A stretch of DNA of 12,856 nt from an uncultured Candidatus Altimarinota bacterium. GTDB lineage: Bacteria; Patescibacteriota; Gracilibacteria; BD1-5; UBA6164. The notes beneath the pieces were generated by a model, which saw only the letters and a program-made list of their open reading frames with translations, was not told the origin of the DNA and did not search any database. The translations under genes were made by a program, and so were the position numbers. Below are positions 7,865 to 12,856 of this stretch, piece after piece. Each line of letters opens with the position of its first letter. Position 1 is the stretch's first letter. The DNA lies in contig CALLPO010000149.1 of the NCBI GenBank assembly GCA_938015605.1, forward strand, positions 1-12,856. Direction: 5' to 3'.

Positions 7865-10177
7865 TTAGAAAAGAGATTCGAATAAATATTTAATGTATCA
7901 AATGATTCATTTATTTTCAGTTATCACACGTTTCTCCTCTTTTACATATGATTTTTGTAATGGTTCAAATCTATATATATTTTCAGGTATATTTTTACTG
8001 AGTTCATAACCTTTAATATTCTTATCCACAAGATTTGAGAGAATAGGAGTATAGATTGTTTTAGCAAGATGATTCTCTTCTATGATTGTAAGGGCTTTTT
8101 TCTCAAGTACAGCAATTTTATCTTCTCATAGAAGTTTAGACTTTAGCTCTTCAAGAACAATATCTAAATCTAGTTTTCTAAAATTAGAGAAATTATATCC
8201 ACTTTCAATTTGGCTTGAATGAAAATAAGGGTAGATATTAAAATCAAAGTATGAAAGGTTAACTCAAGCAAGTAACATATCATAATTTTTCTTTTTCTCA
8301 ACAAGAAGTGTATTGAGATTTTGAGTAGTGATTTCTCTGAGTTCTATTTTTATTCAGTGAGTATTTAGTGTTTTTTGAATGTGATCAGCAGTCTTTTTGT
8401 AGTCTGTTTTTCAAGATAGATAGTACAGCTCTAAAGTATAAGGCGTTAATTCTTCATTATATACAAAATTTGAATCTAATTCTTTTGCTCTCACTAACTT
8501 CTTTTCTAGAGTAACTTGTAAGTTGCTTGCTTCTGTATCAGTTGTAACTGATCAAGTGCTTGTTATTAAAGCTCAACTATTTGTTATAGAAGTTTCTTTT
8601 TTTTCTGTTTTTACTTCTACTGTCTTTTCAAGAGTTTCTTTTTCTTTTGTTTTAAGTATTTCTTTATTTGTATTATAATAGAAATTTACTTCATCAGCTA
8701 GTGTTTTTTCTCACTGTTTCTCAAAATATATTTTATAGTTATTTTCTCACTGCTTAAGAGTAGCTCTTTCTAATGAAATTCTATAGTTAAATGAAGTTGC
8801 TCATGGAGTGTATCCTTTTAATCTATAATCATTTACAAATACTCATGATATACCTGCTGGGACACTTCATATAAGAAGAACATCATTCTTTGATATGAAA
8901 TTATATTTATCAACCCAGTTTGGAGATGTTATAATTTTTGATTTAGGATTATCAATTTTCTCTATAGTAGTTTTTGGGCTACTAACTTTTGAAGCAACAC
9001 TAACTTCACCTGATATAATCTTTGGTTTAGCTTCTCATGATATAACAGGAGTAGTTTTTCATACTTTTGCTTCTGCTAATTGAGCTTCAAGTTTTTTAAC
9101 CATTTCTTCTAATGAAAAATATCATTTTTCATTTAATGTTTTTGTAAATGTAGTTTTTAATTCACTCGGCTCAACACTATTTTCAGTAAGGTAGTGATTT
9201 TTAACAGTTTGAAATTTTTCTTCTCAGAGTTCTTTTACTATGTCTTCTTGTTTTATTACACTTGAAATGAGTGCTCTTAAAGGAGATTCTTTTATTTTTT
9301 CTGTATTGAAGAATAAACTTACATACTGAGGGAGAATATAGTTGTGTTCTTGTAGCCTTGGAACAGTTCATGATATAAGATTATCTTTATCATTGAAGAT
9401 ATTAATAGAGTTCTGATGCCTTAGAAAATCTTTAACTGTAGGAAACACTTTAAATAGAACAGTATCAATATATACAGGGTTTTTGTAATATTCATCATTT
9501 CTCTCTAGAGTAATTGTTGTAACTCCTATTGTTTCATCCTTTGAGAGGTTTGTTACTTTATATTTTCATGAATAGATTCAATTTGGTAAAGAAAAGCTTC
9601 ACTCCATTTCTTTTTTTGAAATAACATTGAGAATTTTAGCTGAAACAATTGGTTGAAAAAATATCTTTAAAAAATTAATATCTTTTTTTGTGTTCTTGAA
9701 GATAATCCCTGTATCTGTTTTAGTTATAGTTGTGTTCTTTAAAAGAGATGACATTATTGGATTAGTATCATTTTCTTTAAGTGTTTCAAATGTTTTAAGT
9801 ATATCTTCTGATGTAATATTTTCTCAGTTAGACCAAGTGATATTTTCATTTAAAAAACATTCTATTTCAAGAAGATTAGAAATATCACATTTTGTTATAT
9901 CTCAAACAATTTTCTTTTTTGAAATTGAGTACTTTAAAAGAGATCTATACAAAATTGTATTAATGTATTTATTTTGTTCTGAACTATTTTTTAGAGGATT
10001 GAGATTTGGAACACTACCAATAATAGCCTCCGAGATACTTCATCATTTTACAGCTGTTTCTTTTGCATCACTATAAATATATGAATATATTAAGTGTGAT
10101 CAAGTGAGTATAGCAAAAATTATACTTATAAAAAATAAGTACTTTTTGAGTCTTCCAGCAATATATGCTTTGTCCAT
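7865..10177 (-). CDS. Membrane-anchored family 5 (oligopeptide-type) solute-binding protein with Ig-like insert
   Basis: A 770-residue protein. An N-terminal membrane segment (about 13-33) without a lipobox cysteine suggests an anchored extracytoplasmic protein. SBP family 5 hallmarks follow: GGSISEAIIGSVPNLNPL (about 45-62) and WSNGENITSEDILKTFETLKE (about 115-135), matching the WSDG-xLTAxDVxxTFE pattern of OppA/DppA-like proteins. A Lys/Glu-rich helix (about 355-375) leads into an Ig-like domain at about 407-500 with PAGISGVFVNDYRLKGYTPG and LKQGENNYKIYFE, then a Ser/Thr/Lys-rich linker (about 505-550). The second lobe (about 550-740) contains YTLELYYLSG and DMLLAGVNLSYFDFNIYPYFHSS. OppA-like proteins are usually about 500-600 residues, so the insert explains the length. 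No permease or ATPase is adjacent. Peptide capture is inferred from the family. Confidence 0.78.
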
Positions 10178-10240
10178 TAAATGCTTTTAAAATGTATAAA
10201 AATCTAATTTTCTTAAACAGAAAAATATAGCTTTAAAAAA

Positions 10241-10459
10241 CTAGTTAGAAACAAATAGTAAGATTGAAATTATAAGAAACAAGCTTCCAAGAAAAATTGT
10301 AGCATTATGAAGAACTTTGTCAGCACCCCTTTTTGTTACTTCACCCATTCCACCTCCCATACTTGTAAGGTTTAGAGCTACTTGTTTATTTTGAATTAGA
10401 ATAGTTGCTATAAGAAGTACTCAGATTATAACTTCAGCAATTGTTAGATATTCAGACAT
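10241..10459 (-). CDS. secG: Preprotein translocase subunit SecG
   Basis: A 72-residue protein with two membrane helices (about 6-22 and 50-69) linked by a cytoplasmic loop containing QNKQVALNLTSMGGGMGEVTKRGADK, which corresponds to the conserved LLQxxK...GG...F/xxRGxxxxL region of SecG. SecG stabilises SecYEG and aids SecA-driven protein export. The length is normal. Only one of seven glycines is UGA; the loop glycines are all GGN. Its ATG lies two bases after the TAA of the holin-like gene, so they share a transcript. It ends in TAG. The 63-nt gap to the next gene shows no terminator, so read-through into the solute-binding-like gene is likely. Confidence 0.9.
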
Positions 10460-10461
10460 GG

Positions 10462-10887
10462 TTATCTTTTAGAAAATAATAGTGAGTAAAACATATTCAA
10501 AAAAGTAAAAATTGCAACTGCAATTATGAAGTTTATTGTCCCATCAATTGTATAAGAAATTCCAGGCATTTGAATAACATTATTTACAAGATAATCAAAA
10601 AGCCAAAGCACAATCCCATTTACAAGAAAACCAACAAATGAAAAGAAAATCAGATATAATGGAAGAGAAAGAATTTTGAGTAGAGGACGAATAGTTACAT
10701 TCATGATTCATATAATAATTCAACCTATTAAGTAGGTCTTCCATGCATCAATAGACATATAACTACACTCTGGTGAACAGCCTAGAATAATTCAATCAGA
10801 AATTCATTGAGCTGGGTTAGCTGCTAGTAGGTATGTTATTGCATAGAGAATTCATGCATTAATAATAATTGAAAAAAGTATTCTCAT
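10462..10887 (-). CDS. Phage-holin superfamily IV-like four-helix membrane protein
   Basis: A 141-residue protein with four hydrophobic helices (about 3-22, 52-64, 75-98, 116-137). The GGIIIGIMNVTIRPLLKILSLPLYLI stretch matches the conserved GxxxGxxNxxxRPxLKxLSLPL pattern of the PF04020-type family (mycobacterial four-TMS holin type), chromosomal proteins of unclear function in many bacteria. With standard code only the last 80 residues would be called; reading UGA as Gly restores the first helix and start at ATG 10887. Between helices 1 and 2 a loop carries C37 and C41 (CSPEC), which would be outside the cell. It precedes secG by two bases. An in-frame GTG at about 10917 is a less likely start. 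Confidence 0.78.
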
Positions 10888-10952
10888 ACAAAGAGTTTTT
10901 ATAAGAAATATTAACACTTTGTATTTTAAGAATAAATATATTTAGAGCAAAT

Positions 10953-10981
10953 AAAAAACTCCTTAATGTTTAAGGAGTTTT
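10953..10981 (-). terminator. Rho-independent terminator of the T4SS-like operon
   Basis: A perfect 12-bp stem (10955-10966 with 10970-10981), a 3-nt loop and six T on the minus strand (10958-10953). It starts at the TAA of the 150-residue membrane protein gene and separates that operon from the holin-secG run. Confidence 0.9.
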
Positions 10982-11432
10982 ATAACTTTAGCATTCTAAT
11001 CATCTTATCTGTAAAACTCAAATCTTCTTGTTCATTTTCTTCAATAAACTGAGGAAGGATATGCTTTAGTTCTCAGGCAACAGTATTATCAATATTAACA
11101 TCTAGTATCTTGATTCATTTTTTTGATAGTATTAACCTTAAAAGAACAGCTGTTTCTCATTCATAGATAAATGTATATGATTTGATCTTAGAATAGTCAT
11201 GGAAAGAGTCTCAAATTTTAACACCTAATTCTCACACTTCAACATTCATTTCATCTTTAGAATTATTGTCAATGTAGAACATTAATCAAGAAAGTAGCAT
11301 TACAATGAAACTCATTCAGTATTGTTTAGTGAAAAATCACCATATAACAAGCCCTACAACAATAGAAAAAGTTATTGTATACCAGAGAGTACCTCTATTT
11401 TTATTATCTAAGAATGTCCAAGAATATAACAT
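10980..11432 (-). CDS. Membrane protein of the T4SS-like cluster, unknown function
   Basis: A 150-residue protein: two membrane helices near the N-terminus (about 17-34 and 38-53) and a soluble C-terminal domain of about 95 residues predicted as alternating strands (for example VEVGELGVKIGD, SYTFIYEGETAVLLRL) ending in a helix. This layout resembles two-helix plus PH-like-domain proteins common near pilin genes in CPR bacteria, but no family is claimed. Its ATG overlaps the pilin stop by one base (TAATG), so the two are tightly coupled. It is the last gene before the operon terminator. About ten UGA glycines are present. Confidence 0.78.
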
Positions 11433-11797
11433 TATCCACTAAAATTATTGAATATAAATTTAACAATAAACCATGCAAGTAGAGAAATAGCAAAACCAGT
11501 TAGAGCCATAATGATGGTTGATCTTCACTTTGTAACATCTTGTGTAAGAGAACCAAAGAGCATTTTATAAGCACCAATTATAACAAAAATAACAGAAATT
11601 GTTCAAGCAAGAGATAGGAAAACATTAATCATTGAATTGATTATAGGAGCAATATCTTCAAGGTGAAAATCTCATTCTCTAATTTGTTTTTGAGTTTTAG
11701 ATGCACCAATCAACCCAGTATTCTCAGCACTAGTCGTTTGAATTTGTATTATTCAAGCAAGGGTGATTGCAACAAATAGTTGTATTCTATTTTTCAT
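11432..11797 (-). CDS. VirB2/TrbC-like type IV secretion pilin
   Basis: A 121-residue protein with a signal peptide (KNRIQLFVAITLAGIIQIQTTSA, likely cut after A24), a short polar segment, and two hydrophobic helices (about 53-83 and 93-117) separated by SLTQDVTKGRS. This signal peptide plus two-helix plan with IGAYKMLFGS matches the T4SS pilin family seen widely in CPR bacteria. Such pilins form conjugative or DNA-uptake filaments. The gene lies two bases after the TraC-like gene and overlaps the downstream gene by one base. It has one of the few Shine-Dalgarno-like sites in the window. The low complexity of pilins makes the family call moderate; the operon context with PrgI- and TraC-like genes strengthens it. 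Confidence 0.72.
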
Positions 11798-11799
11798 AA

Positions 11800-12519
11800 T
11801 TATCCTTTTATATCAGTTAAATTAATTTGTTCAAGATTTCATTTTGCACTACTGGAGTCTTCCATGTTTGGATTGTAATAATCTGTAAGATACTTTACAA
11901 GTTCTCATTTTTTGAGTGTTGTAGCTTTAATTCATATATTTTCTAAACTTGTACTTACTTGGTTTGTTCTATTGGCAAGTCATTTTTTCATTTTTCAAAA
12001 ATTTCTAATTTGTCCTTTGATTCATGCAACATCTGTAGCTGAATTAATAGAACTCCAGAAGCTTTTAAATGCTGAAAAGAAACTAGTATCTTTTACACTA
12101 TTTCATTCAATTTCATCAAAAGGAATCACTATAAAGAATTCCTTTTTCATAATTTGAGCAACTTCAATAAGTTTCTTAAGATATTCAATATACTCATATG
12201 TTTGATTTTGTAAAAGAGGGTTTTCTTGTTTAATTGCTTTGTCTTTTAAATTAGACAAGTAAGACTCAATATCAAGTTTAGTTGAACGAACAATTATTTG
12301 AATTGGGAAATTTAGGGAATTTAAAAATCTTTGAAAACTGATGATAATTGAATCTTGCTCTTCACTACTCTTGAGTAAGAAATTAATTGGAGTACATTTC
12401 ATTACAACTCTAGCTGAATCATCTTTCATAATCATAATATTCTCCCTAATTTGTGTAAAAGGAAGGTATCTTTGAGTAGAATTATCGGGAATGTCTTTTT
12501 TCTTTGTTTTTACGCTCAC
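11800..12519 (-). CDS. TraC/VirB4 N-terminal-domain-like protein
   Basis: A 239-residue soluble protein. Residues about 15-135 match the N-terminal domain family that precedes or accompanies VirB4/TraC ATPases in CPR bacteria: STQRYLPFTQIRENIMIM, then INFLLKSSEEQDSIIISFQRFLNSLNFPIQIIVRSTKLDIESYL, then YIEYLKKLIEVAQIMKKEFFIVIPF. There is no Walker A motif, so it is not an ATPase itself. The C-terminal 100 residues continue with a UGA codon and carry a charged, helical region (KSFWSSINSATD, LKKGELVKYLTDYY). The start is GTG 12519, three bases after the PrgI-like stop. It probably binds the T4SS inner-membrane complex; the VirB4 motor is not in this window and may be encoded elsewhere. Confidence 0.75.
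11803..11809 (-). promoter_or_regulatory. Shine-Dalgarno-like site for the pilin gene
   Basis: AAAAGGA on the minus strand, five bases before the ATG at 11797 and inside the 3' end of the upstream gene. It stands out because most other starts here lack any purine-rich site, and it may raise pilin translation. Confidence 0.4.
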
Positions 12520-12522
12520 TTT

Positions 12523-12856
12523 TTAGAGTTTATTAATATTATCTTCAAGGTTTTGGAGTTTTTCTTTTTTTGACTCAAAATCAATTGTATCTTCTTTTTT
12601 TCAATCAATACTGGATATATATCCAATATCCATAGGTTGAAAACCATCAACTCATTTATCCCACTTTCTTTGACTAGGATTAATCATTCATCTTAATAAA
12701 TTAAGAAAAAAGGGAATAAAAGTCATTTCAGAATGTTTAAATACAGCAACAAGTACAGTAATCAGGAAAATAATTACAGCAGGAACTGCTGCAAGTTCCT
12801 TTGGTATGCTTGTTTGTAAATTATCAAAAAGAGTAAATGCTATTCATCCTCCAATC
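12523..12856 (-). CDS. PrgI-family membrane protein (partial, 5' end beyond window)
   Basis: The C-terminal 110 residues are present. They hold a hydrophobic helix pair region (IGGGIAFTLFDN, then AAVPAVIIFLITVLVAVFKHSEM) followed by the cytosolic segment FIPFFLNLLRGMINPSQRKWDKGVDGFQPMDIGYI, which matches the PrgI family pattern IPFFLN..RY.xxPRxRxWxRG. A charged helical tail rich in Lys and Glu ends the protein. PrgI-like proteins are small inner-membrane components of Gram-positive-type conjugative systems and sit next to the VirB4-type ATPase in many CPR genomes. It is the first visible gene of the minus-strand T4SS-like operon; upstream genes and the promoter lie beyond 12856. Confidence 0.78.

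Noticed and set aside
8895..10076. Plus-strand frames at 8895-9083 and 9690-10076
   Set aside because: Antisense to the solute-binding-like gene, which has family motifs over its length.
10178..10240. Promoter or terminator between secG and the solute-binding-like gene
   Set aside because: The gap is AT-rich but shows no convincing -35/-10 pair and no stem with a T tract.
11912..12157. Plus-strand frame of 81 residues
   Set aside because: Antisense to the TraC-like gene and without recognisable features.
1..12856. UGA as tryptophan (Mycoplasma-type code), or the window as a field of pseudogenes
   Set aside because: TGA aligns with invariant glycines in RuvB and PpaC, TGG is used for Trp, and frames stay open for up to 770 codons with intact motifs.
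1..12856. tRNA, rRNA, CRISPR array, insertion sequence or riboswitch
   Set aside because: I saw no cloverleaf, regularly spaced repeats, transposase or conserved aptamer; all intergenic gaps are under 140 bases and hold terminators or promoters.

Overview
This AT-rich window reads coherently only if UGA is decoded as glycine (translation table 25). With UGA as stop nearly every gene falls apart; with UGA as Gly, 17 long frames appear that all end in TAA (15) or TAG (2), never TGA. In-frame TGA codons sit at invariant glycines of recognisable families, for example the SGPAIE and LVGATTR motifs of RuvB and the GHKxPDTD motif of the pyrophosphatase. TGG is still used for Trp. This code is known from the candidate phyla Absconditabacteria (SR1) and Gracilibacteria (BD1-5/GN02), so the organism is probably a small-genome, likely host-dependent member of one of them; I cannot tell which. 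Most starts lack a Shine-Dalgarno sequence.

Layout, plus strand first: the end of an ATP synthase epsilon subunit (1-146) with its terminator; a TrmB/PLD-like sensor domain without a DNA-binding domain (232-1134); and a guanylate-kinase/PhnN-like P-loop kinase (1220-2134). A minus-strand manganese-dependent inorganic pyrophosphatase (2186-3115) converges on these. It diverges from a plus-strand pair: a very basic 112-residue protein with no UGA codons (3255-3593) and a 67-residue membrane protein (3613-3816). Then come a PrsW-type intramembrane protease (3926-4894) and an overlapping ruvB-femX pair (4952-6930) closed by a strong hairpin.

From 6951 to the end everything is on the minus strand. 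Transcription enters from beyond position 12856 through a type IV secretion/conjugation-like module: PrgI-like protein, TraC/VirB4-N-terminal-like protein, VirB2-like pilin and a 150-residue membrane protein, packed with 0-3 nt gaps or 1-nt overlaps, and ended by a 12-bp hairpin terminator. A second minus-strand run follows: holin-superfamily-IV-like membrane protein, secG, a 770-residue family-5 solute-binding-like protein with an inserted Ig-like domain, and a multi-pass membrane protein.

Functionally the window mixes housekeeping (ATP synthase, pyrophosphatase, RuvB, SecG) with a strong cell-envelope theme (FemX-like ligase, PrsW protease, holin-like protein, oligopeptide-binding-like protein, T4SS-like module). 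That fits an epibiotic lifestyle, but the lifestyle is inference. There is no gene-free stretch above 300 bases, and I saw no tRNA, rRNA, CRISPR array or insertion sequence.
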